From Nocardioides sp. zg-1308 (GTDB lineage Bacteria; Actinomycetota; Actinomycetes; Propionibacteriales; Nocardioidaceae), in assembly GCF_013155375.1 (NCBI RefSeq), contig NZ_JABJQY010000005.1:372001-436000 (forward strand): a stretch of 64,000 nt of DNA. The letters are read 5' to 3'. Below, piece after piece: positions 35,613-44,297 of this stretch. Position 1 is the stretch's first letter; each line of letters begins with the position of its first letter. Under the pieces are notes generated by a model. That model was not told where the DNA came from, did not search any database, and saw only the letters and a list, made by a program, of their open reading frames with translations. Both the position numbers and the translations under genes were made by a program.

Positions 35613-36210
35613 CGCCGTGCCGCAGCCGGCGGGCCACCACGACGACCAGCACCACCGCGAGCAGGACGTAGACGACGTTGCCCACCCCGCCGACGTACCG
35701 CTCCACCACGTGCCACTGGGCGCCGAGCTCGTAGCCGGCGAGGATGAGGGCGGCGTTCCACACCAGGCTGCCGGCGGTGGTGAACACGCAGAAGCGCAGC
35801 AGCGGCATCCGGTCGATGCCGGCGGGGATCGAGATCAGGCTGCGCACGCCGGGGACCAGGCGTCCGACGAACACGGCCGTACGCCCGTGGCGGCCGAACC
35901 AGGCGACGGCCCGGCGGACGTCGTCGGCGTGCATCAGCGGGATGCGGTCGGCCACCGCGCAGGTGCGCTCGAGGCCCCACGCGGCGCCCAGCCAGTAGAG
36001 GAGGAGGGCCCCCGCCAGCGACCCGCCGGTGGCCCAGGCGACGGCCGGGACCAGGCCGTAGTGGCCCTGGCTGGCGGTGTAGCCGGCCAGCGGCAGCACC
36101 AGCTCGCTCGGCACGGGCGGGAACACCGTCTCCAGCGCCGTGGCCAGGCCGACCCCGGGCGAGCCGACGGTGCGCATGACCAGGACCACCCAGTCGAGGA
36201 TCGCCTCCAC
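35560..36210 (-). CDS. DedA family membrane protein
   Basis: A 216-residue membrane protein with the DedA/VTT plan: ETVFPPVPSELVLPLAG early, a G-x2-LG-rich helix pair, FGRHGRTAVFVGRLVPGVRSLISIPAG with the essential arginine, and LVWNAALILAGYELG. DedA proteins act as lipid-carrier flippases. It is the third gene of a def-trmH-dedA operon, 4 bases after the methyltransferase stop. Confidence 0.93.
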   Translation of the reverse strand: MEAILDWVVLVMRTVGSPGVGLATALETVFPPVPSELVLPLAGYTASQGHYGLVPAVAWATGGSLAGALLLYWLGAAWGLERTCAVADRIPLMHADDVRRAVAWFGRHGRTAVFVGRLVPGVRSLISIPAGIDRMPLLRFCVFTTAGSLVWNAALILAGYELGAQWHVVERYVGGVGNVVYVLLAVVLVVVVARRLRHGVSGEPRRSTPPQQQPRR

Positions 36211-36214
36211 CGGG

Positions 36215-37009
36215 TCAGCCGCGCCGACGCAGGGCCTCGTGGAGCACGATGGACCCCGCGACGGCCGCGTTGAGCGACGAGGCGGTGCCGACCATCGCGA
36301 TGCTCGCGATCTCGTCGCAGGCCGCCCGCCAGCCCGACGCCAGCCCGGTGGTCTCGTTGCCGACGACGACCATCAGCCGTCCGTCGAGCGTGACGTCCGC
36401 GAGCGGGCTGCCCTCCTCGTCGGTGCCGACGATCCGGTAGCCGTGGGCATGGGCGTGCTCGACCACCGGGCCGGGGCCCGGGACGCGCAGCACCGTCAGT
36501 GCGAAGAGCGAGCCCGTGCTCGCGCGCACCGCGCGCGGGTCGTAGGGGTCGGCGGCGTGGCCGGTGACGACCAGGGCCGAGGCGCCGAACGCGTCGGCCG
36601 AGCGGGCGAGCGTGCCGATGTTGCCGGGGCTCGTCGGCCGGTCGAGGACCACCACTGGTCCGTGCGGGCGGGCGGTCCCCGCGAGCCGGGACACCCCGTC
36701 CTCGGGCATCTCCACCACCGCGACGAGCTCGGCGCCCTCCTCCTTGCCGCTCAAGCGGGCGTGGAGGTCGGGGGAGAGGGTGACGTGCTCGGCGTCGACC
36801 CGCGACCAGAGCTCGTCGGCCCACGCGGAGGACGAGCCGTCGGAGCGCAGCAGCGCCCGCACGGTCCACCCCTCCTCGACCGCCCGGCTGATCGGCCGGA
36901 CGCCCTGCACGAGGAACTCCCGGTTGCGGTGGCGCTTGGACCGGTTGCCCAGGAGCGCCTCCCACTGCTGGAAGCGTGCGTTCTCCCGGGTGATGCGCAG
37001 CTCATGCAT
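36215..37009 (-). CDS. TrmH family RNA methyltransferase
   Basis: A 264-residue SPOUT enzyme, the second in the window: KRHRNREFLVQGVRPI at the start, VVVLDRPTSPGNIGTLARSAD (motif 1), VVVGNETTGLASGW (motif 2) and ASSLNAAVAGSIVLHEALRR (motif 3). Start ATG 37009 overlaps the end of def by 8 bases, so it is translationally coupled to peptide deformylase. RNA target unknown. Confidence 0.92.
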   Translation of the reverse strand: MHELRITRENARFQQWEALLGNRSKRHRNREFLVQGVRPISRAVEEGWTVRALLRSDGSSSAWADELWSRVDAEHVTLSPDLHARLSGKEEGAELVAVVEMPEDGVSRLAGTARPHGPVVVLDRPTSPGNIGTLARSADAFGASALVVTGHAADPYDPRAVRASTGSLFALTVLRVPGPGPVVEHAHAHGYRIVGTDEEGSPLADVTLDGRLMVVVGNETTGLASGWRAACDEIASIAMVGTASSLNAAVAGSIVLHEALRRRG

Positions 37010-37610
37010 GGTCGGGCTCCGCCGGCCAGGACGGCGGGTAGTCCTCCGCGGCCGCGTCGTGCTTCTTGCCCAGCCGCTTGCGCGACTTGGCCGACAGCCG
37101 GTCGCCGAAGACCGTCCCGAGGGTGTGGTCGGTCTCGTGCTGGAGGCAGCGGGCGAGGAGCCCGTCGCCCTCGAAGGTGACCGGCTCGCCGTCGAGCCCC
37201 TGGCCGTCCACGCGGGCCCAGCCCGGCCGGGCGCAGGGCTCGAAGGACCCCGGGAACGACAGGCAGCCCTCGTCGTCCTCGTCGAGGTTCCGGTCCTTGC
37301 CCTCGGGCAGCGTGAGGACCGGGTTGCAGACCACGCCGACCGTGCGCACGCCCTCGTCGTCGGGGCAGTCGAAGACGAACATCGCGAGGTCGACGCCGAC
37401 CTGGCAGGCGGCCAGCCCGACACCCTCGGCGGCGTACATCGTGGCGACCATGTCGGCGGCCAGCCCGGCCAGCTCGTCGTCGTACGTCGTCACGGAGGCC
37501 TGCGGGCGGTGCATGACGGGCGTCCCCCAGCGGGTGATCGCCCGGACCGTCCCGCCCTCCGGCAGGGGGCCGTGGGGTGCGTGGACGTCGTCGGGCTGCT
37601 CGTCGGGCAT
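37002..37610 (-). CDS. def: Peptide deformylase
   Basis: A 202-residue enzyme that removes the N-formyl group from nascent proteins. Motif 1 is GVGLAACQVG (Cys where many have Pro), motif 2 EGCLSFPG provides the metal-binding cysteine, and motif 3 is QHETDH, a variant of HExDH. The C-terminus is extended and charged. ATG 37610 has TAGGAT seven bases upstream. First gene of the operon with trmH and dedA. Confidence 0.94.
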   Translation of the reverse strand: MPDEQPDDVHAPHGPLPEGGTVRAITRWGTPVMHRPQASVTTYDDELAGLAADMVATMYAAEGVGLAACQVGVDLAMFVFDCPDDEGVRTVGVVCNPVLTLPEGKDRNLDEDDEGCLSFPGSFEPCARPGWARVDGQGLDGEPVTFEGDGLLARCLQHETDHTLGTVFGDRLSAKSRKRLGKKHDAAAEDYPPSWPAEPDHA

Positions 37611-37617
37611 GCGGGGG

Positions 37618-37623
37618 ATCCTA
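37618..37623 (-). promoter_or_regulatory. -10 hexamer TAGGAT, leaderless def operon mRNA
   Basis: Minus-strand TAGGAT, 7 bases from ATG 37610. Confidence 0.5.
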
Positions 37624-37673
37624 GCCAGCGGGCGGACGGCGTCCGCACCGCGAGGGGGGCGCTGGCCAACGGT

Positions 37674-37688
37674 GTAACTCACAGTTAC
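37674..37688. promoter_or_regulatory. Palindromic operator GTAACT-CAC-AGTTAC
   Basis: A perfect 6-bp inverted repeat with 3-base centre that overlaps the -10 of the acyl-CoA dehydrogenase operon. The position suits a repressor such as a TetR-type fatty acid regulator; no such gene is in the window. Confidence 0.55.
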
Positions 37689-37691
37689 CTT
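37686..37691 (+). promoter_or_regulatory. -10 hexamer TACCTT, leaderless acyl-CoA dehydrogenase mRNA
   Basis: TACCTT ends 6 bases before ATG 37698 and shares three bases with the right arm of the palindrome. Confidence 0.5.
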
Positions 37692-37697
37692 GAATCC

Positions 37698-39059
37698 ATG
37701 TCCCTCCTCCCCAGCCTGCGCCCCGGCGGCCGACACGGGTTGTCGTCCCGTGAGACCCGCGACCCCATCGGGTTCGCGGTCGCGGCCGTCAACCGCCTCG
37801 CGCAGAGCGACCTCCTGGACCGGGTGGGGCTGCGCCGGCAGGCGGAGCAGGCCGTCTACTCCACGACCCGCAACGGCTTCCGGGCCGCCACCGCCGCCGG
37901 TCGCACGTTCGCCAGGACCGGCCGGCGCACCGCGGGCGCCCGGCCGGCCAGTGCGGCGCCCCGCGGCGTCTTCGACCTCACCCCGACCGACGACGAGGCC
38001 ACGCTCGTCGACGTCGCCACCGAGCTGGCCGCCGACCTGCTCCGCCCCGCCGCTGCCGGGGCCGACGAGGCCTGCGCGCCGCCGGCCGCGGTGCTCGCCG
38101 CGGCCCATGAGGTCGGCCTGCCCGGCCTCGGCGTCCCCGAGGAGCTCGGCGGCATCATGGAGGAGCGCTCGGCGATGGCCGGCACGCTGGTCGCCGAGGC
38201 GCTCGCCCACGGCGACATGGGGCTGGCCGTCGCCGCCCTCGCCCCGGGCGCCGTCGCCACGGCCATCGGGCTGTGGGGGACCGAGGCGCAGCAGCAGACC
38301 TACCTGCCCGCGTTCACCGGCGACGACGTCCCGGCCGCCGCGCTCACGATCGCCGAGCCGGCCGTCCTCTTCGACGCGTTCACGCTGGCGACCACCGCCC
38401 GGCGCGACGGCGACGGCTACGTCCTCGACGGCCTGAAGTCCGCGGTGGTCCGCGGCGCGGAGGCCGAGCTGTTCGTCGTCGCGGCCGACCTCGACGGCAC
38501 GCCCGCCCTCTTCCTCGTCGAGTCGGGCGCCGAGGGCCTCGCCGTCGAGGCCGACCCGTCGATGGGCGTCCGGGCCGCCGCTCTGTCGCGCCTGCACCTC
38601 ACCGGCGTGCGGGTCGGCGCCGACGCCCTGCTCGGCGACACCGACGGCACGGCGTACGCCGAGTGCGTCCGGCTCTCGCGACTGGCCTGGTGCGCGTTGG
38701 CGGTCGGCACCGCCCAGGCGGTGCTCGACCACGTCAAGGACTACGTCAACGAGCGGCACGCCTTCGGCGAGCCGATCAGCCACCGGCAGTCGGTGGCCTT
38801 CATGGTCGCCGACATGGCCATCGAGGTGCAGGCCATGCGCCTGCTGACCTGGAAGGCCGCCTCGCGTGCCACCCGCGGCGACGACGTCGCGAGCGCGGTC
38901 GGCCTGGCCCGCCAGCTCTGCACCGAGAAGGGCATGCGGATCGGCCTCGACGGCGTCCAGCTGCTCGGCGGCCACGGGTTCGTCAAGGAGCACCCGGTGG
39001 AGCGGTGGTACCGGGACCTGCGGGCCGTCGGCGTGATGGAAGGTGCGGTGCTGGTCTGA
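37698..39059 (+). CDS. Acyl-CoA dehydrogenase family protein (first of pair)
   Basis: A 453-residue flavoprotein with an unusual N-terminal extension of about 95 residues rich in Arg/Ala. The ACAD core follows: helical domain (VGLPGLGVPEELGG), beta domain beginning AALTIAEPAV, and C-terminal helices (VNERHAFGEPISHRQSVAFMVADM). The protein stops right after VGVMEGAVLV, where the catalytic glutamate region lies, so the last helix of typical ACADs is missing. It shares one base with the next ACAD gene (TGATG). The two may form a heteromeric enzyme. Confidence 0.87.
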   Translation: MSLLPSLRPGGRHGLSSRETRDPIGFAVAAVNRLAQSDLLDRVGLRRQAEQAVYSTTRNGFRAATAAGRTFARTGRRTAGARPASAAPRGVFDLTPTDDEATLVDVATELAADLLRPAAAGADEACAPPAAVLAAAHEVGLPGLGVPEELGGIMEERSAMAGTLVAEALAHGDMGLAVAALAPGAVATAIGLWGTEAQQQTYLPAFTGDDVPAAALTIAEPAVLFDAFTLATTARRDGDGYVLDGLKSAVVRGAEAELFVVAADLDGTPALFLVESGAEGLAVEADPSMGVRAAALSRLHLTGVRVGADALLGDTDGTAYAECVRLSRLAWCALAVGTAQAVLDHVKDYVNERHAFGEPISHRQSVAFMVADMAIEVQAMRLLTWKAASRATRGDDVASAVGLARQLCTEKGMRIGLDGVQLLGGHGFVKEHPVERWYRDLRAVGVMEGAVLV

Positions 39060-40303
39060 TGATCGACCTCGAGGTCCCCCGCAAGCACGCGACGCTCATC
39101 GACCAGGCCCACCAGCTGGCGATGAACATGCTGCGTCCCATCTCCCGCAGGTACGACCGTGCCGAGCACTCCTACCCCCGGGAGCTCGACATGCTCGCCG
39201 CGCTCATCGACGGCGTCTCGGAGACGGGTGCCACCGGCGGCGCCGGCGCGAGCGGCGTACGACGCGGCTCCGGCCCTGGCTCCGGCTCGGGCTCCGGCTC
39301 CGGCTCCGGCGACGACGGCCGGGTGCGCAACGGCGCGAACCTGGCGTCCGTGCTGTCCGTCGCCGAGATGTGCTGGGGCGACACGGCGCTCCTGCTGTCC
39401 ATGCCGCGCCAGGGACTGGGCAACTCCGCGATCGCGGCGGTCGCCAACGAGGAGCAGCTCGAGCGCTACCGCGGCACCTGGGCGGCGATGGCGATCACCG
39501 AGCCCGGCGTCGGGTCGGACTCGGCCGCCATCACCACCACCGCGGTCAAGGACGGCGACGAGTACGTCATCAACGGCGAGAAGATCTACGTCACCTCCGG
39601 CGACCGCGCCGACAGCGTCGTGGTGTGGGCCACCCTCGACAAGGACCTCGGCCGGGCGGCGATCAAGTCCTTCCTCGTCCGCAAGGACAACCCCGGTCTC
39701 AGGGTCGAGCGGCTCGAGCACAAGCTCGGGATCCGCGCCTCCGACACGGCGGCCATCACCTTCACCGACTGCCGGGTGCCGGCCGAGGACCTGCTCGGCT
39801 CGCCCGAGATCGACACGAGGTCCGGCTTCGCCGGCGCGATGGCGACCTTTGACAACACCCGCCCGCTGGTCGCCGCGATGGCGGTGGGGTGCGCCCGCGC
39901 GTCCCTCGACCTCACCCGCGACCTGCTCGAGCAGGCCGGCGTGGTGGTCGACCACGACCGGCCGGCGCAGAGCCAGAGCGCCGCGGCCGCGACCCTCCTC
40001 CGGCTCGAGGCCGACTGGGAGGGCGCCCGGCTGCTGATGATGCAGGCCGCCTGGATGGCCGACAACGGCCGGCCGAACTCGCTCGAGGCGTCGATGGCCA
40101 AGGCGAAGGCGGGCCGCGTCGGGTCCGACGTGACGCTGTCGTGCGTGCAGCTGTGCGGCACCCTCGGCTACAGCGAGGCCGAGCTGCTGGAGAAGTGGGC
40201 CCGCGACTCCAAGATCCTCGACATCTTCGAGGGCACCCAGCAGATCCAGCAGCTCATCGTGGCCCGCCGGGTGCTGGGGCTGACGAGCTCGCAGCTCAAG
40301 TGA
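39059..40303 (+). CDS. Acyl-CoA dehydrogenase family protein (second of pair)
   Basis: A 414-residue ACAD: AITEPGVGSDSAAIT (FAD/substrate contact), INGEKIYVTSGDRAD, and the C-terminal catalytic segment IFEGTQQIQQLIVARRVLG with the base glutamate. Residues 70-84 form a Gly-Ser repeat linker inside the N-terminal helical domain, replacing the helix segment seen in relatives. Translationally coupled to the preceding ACAD. The pair resembles heterotetrameric alpha2beta2 ACADs used for bulky acyl-CoAs such as steroid side chains; that is inference. Confidence 0.88.
   Translation: MIDLEVPRKHATLIDQAHQLAMNMLRPISRRYDRAEHSYPRELDMLAALIDGVSETGATGGAGASGVRRGSGPGSGSGSGSGSGDDGRVRNGANLASVLSVAEMCWGDTALLLSMPRQGLGNSAIAAVANEEQLERYRGTWAAMAITEPGVGSDSAAITTTAVKDGDEYVINGEKIYVTSGDRADSVVVWATLDKDLGRAAIKSFLVRKDNPGLRVERLEHKLGIRASDTAAITFTDCRVPAEDLLGSPEIDTRSGFAGAMATFDNTRPLVAAMAVGCARASLDLTRDLLEQAGVVVDHDRPAQSQSAAAATLLRLEADWEGARLLMMQAAWMADNGRPNSLEASMAKAKAGRVGSDVTLSCVQLCGTLGYSEAELLEKWARDSKILDIFEGTQQIQQLIVARRVLGLTSSQLK
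39266..39310 (+). repeat. Gly-Ser codon repeat inside the second acyl-CoA dehydrogenase gene
   Basis: Tandem GGC-TCC/TCG codon pairs over 45 bases encode residues 70-84 (GS repeated, one GP). Confidence 0.9.
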
Positions 40304-40319
40304 CGGGGTGGTGCGGAGG

Positions 40320-40351
40320 CCGACGGGTGCGGGACTCGCCCGTCCCGTCGG
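40320..40351. terminator. Hairpin between convergent genes
   Basis: CCGACGGG (40320-40327) pairs with CCCGTCGG (40344-40351), directly between the stops of the dehydrogenase and YiaA/B genes. No T-tract follows on either strand, so it would be a GC-rich bidirectional terminator at best. Confidence 0.4.
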
Positions 40352-40639
40352 TCAGCCGACGGACTTGAAGGGGTCGTGCTCGGCGAGGATCTTGTCGACG
40401 CGGGCCTGGTCGAGGCGGGTGACGACGTAGTTGTCGTCCTGCGCGTCGCGCACGCACTTGGCGAGGGTGAAGCTCGAGGTCGTGAGGAACATCGTGCCGA
40501 GGCCCAGGAAGGCGCGGATCCACGGGTCGACCGGCAGGTAGAAGATCGCGAAGATCATCGTGAGCAGGGCGACGGCGAAGGAGACGCCGGCCTGCAGGAA
40601 GAAGGCGTTGGTGTTCTTGGTGGGAGTCGTGGTGGTCAT
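40352..40639 (-). CDS. YiaA/YiaB family small membrane protein
   Basis: A 95-residue protein with two membrane helices (about residues 14-32 and 42-60), the family sequence FFLQAGVSFAVALLTMIFAIFYLPVDPW, then a charged C-terminal half ending VDKILAEHDPFKSVG. The YiaAB domain has no known function. Monocistronic and convergent with the acyl-CoA dehydrogenase pair. Confidence 0.88.
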   Translation of the reverse strand: MTTTTPTKNTNAFFLQAGVSFAVALLTMIFAIFYLPVDPWIRAFLGLGTMFLTTSSFTLAKCVRDAQDDNYVVTRLDQARVDKILAEHDPFKSVG

Positions 40640-40724
40640 GGGTCAACCGTCGCCGTCCGTCGGGGCTCGCGGACCTGTCGGACTACCCGACCACCACTGA
40701 GTACGACGACCCAACCCGTCCGAG

Positions 40725-40730
40725 TACCTT
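40725..40730 (+). promoter_or_regulatory. -10 hexamer TACCTT, leaderless decarboxylase mRNA
   Basis: TACCTT ends 6 bases before ATG 40737. Confidence 0.5.
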
Positions 40731-40736
40731 CGGGCC

Positions 40737-42203
40737 ATGCCAGAGGAGTCGACCGACCAGCCGTCCGACGCGATCACCGGGCACATGTCGCCCGAGGAGT
40801 TCCGCCGCCAGGGGCACGCGGCGATCGACTGGATCGCCGACTACTGGGCCTCGCTCGACGACCTGCCGGTCCGCGCGCAGGTCGCGCCCGGGGACGTACG
40901 CCACCTGCTGCCGGCGTCGGCGCCCGAGGACGGCGAGCCGTTCGACGCCGTGCTCGCCGACCTCGACCGCGTCGTCGTGCCCGGGCTCACCCACTGGCAG
41001 CACCCGCGGTTCTTCGCCTACTTCCCGGCGAACTCCTCGCCGGCCGCGATCCTCGGCGACCTGCTCTCCAGCGGCATCGGCGCGCAGGGGATGATCTGGG
41101 CGACCAGCCCGGCCGTCACCGAGGTCGAGCAGGTCGTCCTCGACTGGCTCGCCGAGGCGCTCGGCCTGCCCGAGGCGTTCCGCAGCGACGGACCCGGTGG
41201 CGGGGTCATCCAGGACACCGCCTCGACCGCGACGTTCACCGCGCTGCTGTCCGCGCTCCACCGGGCCAGCGGGGGGGAGGCCCGGCGTCACGGCGTCGGC
41301 GGCGCGGGCTGGCGGGTCTACGGCTCGACGCAGGCCCACTCGTCGCTGGTCAAGGCCGCCATCATGGCGGGCCTGGGCGAGGACGCCGTGCGCACGGTCG
41401 CCGTCGACCCCGCGACGCAGGCGATGGACGTCGACACCCTGCACGACGCGGTCGTCGAGGACGTCGGGGCGGGTCTCCGCCCGCTCCTGGTGCACGTCGC
41501 CGCCGGCAGCACGTCGACCGGCGCGATGGACGACATCGCCGCCGTGGCCGAGGCGGTGCGCCCGTGGGGCGTCTGGGTCCACGTCGACGCGGCGTGGGCA
41601 GGCGTCGCCGCCGTGTGCCCCGAGCACCGCGAGCACCTCGCGGGCGTCGAGGCGGCCGACTCGTTCGTCACCAACCCGCACAAGTGGCTCCTGACGACCT
41701 TCGACTGCAGCACGTTCTGGGTGCGCGACCGGGCCGCGCTCACCGGCGCGCTGTCGATCCTCCCGGAGTACCTCCGCAACGCCGCGACCGAGAGCGGCGA
41801 GGTCGTCGACTACCGCGACTGGCACCCGCAGCTCGGCCGGCGGTTCCGCGCGATCAAGCTGTGGGCGGTGCTGCGGACGTACGGCCTCAACGGTCTCCGG
41901 GCCCACATCCGCAGCGGGGTCGACCTCGCCGACCACGTCGCCGGGCTGGTCGCGGCCGACGAGCGCTTCGAGCTGGTCACCGAGCCCGCGCTGTCGCTCG
42001 TCGTGTTCCGGCTGCGCGCCGGCGACGAGGCGACGATGGCCGCGATGGAGGCCGTCAACGCCTCGGGGGAGGCCTACCTCAGCCACACCACCGTCGAGGG
42101 CCGCGCGGCGATCCGGCTCGCGGTCGGCAGCTGGCGCACCACGCGCGCCGACGTCGAGCGCACCTGGCGCGCCCTCCAGGAGGCGGCAGCCGCGCAGGCC
42201 TGA
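40737..42203 (+). CDS. Pyridoxal-dependent (aromatic amino acid type) decarboxylase
   Basis: A 488-residue fold type I PLP enzyme of the group II decarboxylases (AADC/tyrosine decarboxylase). It has HWQHPRFFAYFPANSS near residue 88, VHVDAAWAG (Asp holding the pyridine nitrogen), and NPHKWLLTTFDCS with the Schiff-base lysine. Full length. The likely substrate is an aromatic L-amino acid (Phe, Tyr, Trp or DOPA), giving the amine; specificity cannot be read. The next gene follows after 10 bases but has its own candidate promoter. Confidence 0.9.
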   Translation: MPEESTDQPSDAITGHMSPEEFRRQGHAAIDWIADYWASLDDLPVRAQVAPGDVRHLLPASAPEDGEPFDAVLADLDRVVVPGLTHWQHPRFFAYFPANSSPAAILGDLLSSGIGAQGMIWATSPAVTEVEQVVLDWLAEALGLPEAFRSDGPGGGVIQDTASTATFTALLSALHRASGGEARRHGVGGAGWRVYGSTQAHSSLVKAAIMAGLGEDAVRTVAVDPATQAMDVDTLHDAVVEDVGAGLRPLLVHVAAGSTSTGAMDDIAAVAEAVRPWGVWVHVDAAWAGVAAVCPEHREHLAGVEAADSFVTNPHKWLLTTFDCSTFWVRDRAALTGALSILPEYLRNAATESGEVVDYRDWHPQLGRRFRAIKLWAVLRTYGLNGLRAHIRSGVDLADHVAGLVAADERFELVTEPALSLVVFRLRAGDEATMAAMEAVNASGEAYLSHTTVEGRAAIRLAVGSWRTTRADVERTWRALQEAAAAQA

Positions 42204-42213
42204 GACTGGGGAC

Positions 42214-42837
42214 ATGAAGCTCTTCGCGGACACGCCCGTACGTCGCACGCTGCAGGTCGTCGCCGACCTGCTCTTCGTGGTGTGGCTGGTGCTCTGGGTC
42301 TGGATCGGCGCGGCCGTGCACGACGGCACGATGGAGCTCGCCGCGCCGGCCCGCCAGACCGACTCGGCCGCGACGTCGATGGCCGAGCAGCTCCGCGACG
42401 CGGGTGGCCGCCTCGGCGACGCACCGCTGGTCGGCGACGAGCTCGAGGTCCCCTTCGACAGGGCCGCCGACGCCTCCGACGGACTGGCGGCGGCGGGCCG
42501 CGACACGGTCGACGCCGTCGAGCGGCTCGCGCTCCTGCTGGGGCTCTCGGTCGCCCTCATCCCGATCCTCATCGCGGCGGCGATCCACCTGCCGATCCGG
42601 TGGCGCTTCGTCCGCGAGGCGACCGCGGGCGCGCGGTTCATCGACGCGCAGGAGGACCTCGACCTCTTCGCCCTGCGAGCCCTGGCCCACCAGCCGATGC
42701 GGGTGCTGGCGCGGGTCAGCGACGACCCGGCCGGCGCGTGGCGCGCCCGGGACCCGGAGGTCGTACGACGCCTCGCCGCCCTCGAGCTCGCCGACGTCGG
42801 GCTGCGGCCGAAGAGGCTGCCCGGCACCGCTGCGTAG
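42214..42837 (+). CDS. Hypothetical protein with two membrane helices
   Basis: A 207-residue protein. Helix 1 lies at about 14-34 (VVADLLFVVWLVLWVWIGA) and helix 2 at about 107-128 (LALLLGLSVALIPILIAAAI), separated by an external, mostly helical segment of about 70 residues. A cytosolic basic tail follows. Such a layout fits a sensor or scaffold, but I recognise no family. GAGACT six bases before the ATG is a possible -10. It sits directly upstream of GuaB1. Confidence 0.75.
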   Translation: MKLFADTPVRRTLQVVADLLFVVWLVLWVWIGAAVHDGTMELAAPARQTDSAATSMAEQLRDAGGRLGDAPLVGDELEVPFDRAADASDGLAAAGRDTVDAVERLALLLGLSVALIPILIAAAIHLPIRWRFVREATAGARFIDAQEDLDLFALRALAHQPMRVLARVSDDPAGAWRARDPEVVRRLAALELADVGLRPKRLPGTAA

Positions 42838-42840
42838 ACT
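42835..42840 (+). promoter_or_regulatory. -10 hexamer TAGACT, leaderless guaB1 mRNA
   Basis: TAGACT ends 7 bases before GTG 42848 and overlaps the previous gene's stop. Confidence 0.5.
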
Positions 42841-42847
42841 GCTGCCA

Positions 42848-44281
42848 GTGCAGTTCCTCCACGACACCGCCGGCCACGACCTGACCTACGACGACGTGTT
42901 CATGGTCCCGCGCCACTCCGCGGTCGCCAGTCGCTACGACGTCGACCTGGCCACCTCCGACGGCACCGGGGCGACGCTCCCGCTGGTCGTCGCCAACATG
43001 ACCGCCATCGCCGGCAAGCGGATGGCCGAGACGGTGGCCCGCCGCGGCGGGATCACCGTCATCCCGCAGGACATCCCGATCCCCGTCGTCGCCGACGTGG
43101 TGGCCTGGGTCAAGCAGCGGCACCACGTCTTCGACACCCCCATCGAGCTGCGGCCGGACCAGACCGTTGCCGAGGCGCTCTCGCTGATCCCCAAGCGCGC
43201 CCACAGGGCCGCCGTCGTCGTCCACGACGGCCGGCCTGTCGGCGTGGTGTCGGAGGCCGACTGCGTCGAGGTCGACCGCTTCGCCCAGGTGTCGACGGTG
43301 ATGAACCCGGACCTGGTCACCGTCTCGGCCACGACGGCCCCGCGCGAGGTCTACGACGCCATCGAGCAGGCCAAGGCGCCCCTGGCCGTGGCCGTGTCGG
43401 ACACCGGCCACCTCGTCGGCGTCCTCACCCGCCTCGGCGCGCTGCGCGCGACGCTCTACCGCCCGGCGCTCGACGGCAACGGCGGGCTGCGCATCGCCGC
43501 CGCCGTCGGCGTCAACGGTGAGGTGGCCGACCGCGCCGCCGACCTGCTCGCCGCCGGCGTCGACTGCCTGGTCGTCGACACCGCGCACGGCCACCAGGAC
43601 CGCATGGTCCAGGCGCTGCGCGCCGTCCGCGCCCTCACGCCCACCGTCCCGGTCGCCGCGGGCAACGTGGTCTCCGCCGAGGGCACCCGCGCCCTCATCG
43701 AGGCGGGCGCCGACATCGTCAAGGTCGGCGTCGGCCCGGGCGCCATGTGCACCACCCGGATGATGACCGGCGTCGGGCGGCCGCAGTTCTCCGCGGTGCT
43801 CGAGTGCGCCACCGCCGCTCGCGAGATGGGTAGGCACGTGTGGGCCGACGGAGGAGTGCGCCACCCGCGCGACGTCGCCCTCGCGCTGGCCGCCGGCGCC
43901 TCGTCGGTGATGATCGGCTCGTGGTTCGCCGGCACGCACGAGTCGCCCGGCGACATGGTGCACGACGCCGACGGCCGCCCGTTCAAGGTGTCCTTCGGCA
44001 TGGCGTCGGCCCGCGCGGTGGCCAACCGCACGGCCGGCGAGTCGTCGTACGACCGGGCCCGCAAGGGCCTCTACGAGGAGGGCATCTCGTCCTCGCGGAT
44101 GTACCTCGACCCCGACCGCCCGGGCGTCGAGGACCTCATCGACCAGATCTGCTCGGGCGTGCGGTCGTCGTGCACCTACGCCGGCGCCGGCAACCTCGCC
44201 GAGCTGCACGAGCGTGCCCTGGTGGGCGTGCAGTCGGCGGCCGGCTTCCACGAGGGTCGCCCCCTCGAGAAGTCCTGGTGA
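42848..44281 (+). CDS. guaB1: GuaB1, IMP dehydrogenase/GMP reductase family
   Basis: A 477-residue barrel of the IMPDH/GMPR family with a CBS pair (residues about 95-215, VVVHDGRPVGVVSEADC). The catalytic cysteine loop reads GVGPGAMCTTRMMTGVG, and the flap region holds GESSYDRARKGLYEEGIS. YDDVFMVPRHS starts the barrel. GuaB1 of mycobacteria has been reported to be a GMP reductase controlled through its CBS domain, so GMP to IMP conversion is the best assignment. Confidence 0.9.
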   Translation: MQFLHDTAGHDLTYDDVFMVPRHSAVASRYDVDLATSDGTGATLPLVVANMTAIAGKRMAETVARRGGITVIPQDIPIPVVADVVAWVKQRHHVFDTPIELRPDQTVAEALSLIPKRAHRAAVVVHDGRPVGVVSEADCVEVDRFAQVSTVMNPDLVTVSATTAPREVYDAIEQAKAPLAVAVSDTGHLVGVLTRLGALRATLYRPALDGNGGLRIAAAVGVNGEVADRAADLLAAGVDCLVVDTAHGHQDRMVQALRAVRALTPTVPVAAGNVVSAEGTRALIEAGADIVKVGVGPGAMCTTRMMTGVGRPQFSAVLECATAAREMGRHVWADGGVRHPRDVALALAAGASSVMIGSWFAGTHESPGDMVHDADGRPFKVSFGMASARAVANRTAGESSYDRARKGLYEEGISSSRMYLDPDRPGVEDLIDQICSGVRSSCTYAGAGNLAELHERALVGVQSAAGFHEGRPLEKSW

Positions 44282-44297
44282 GGGGAGCGGCTCGCAG

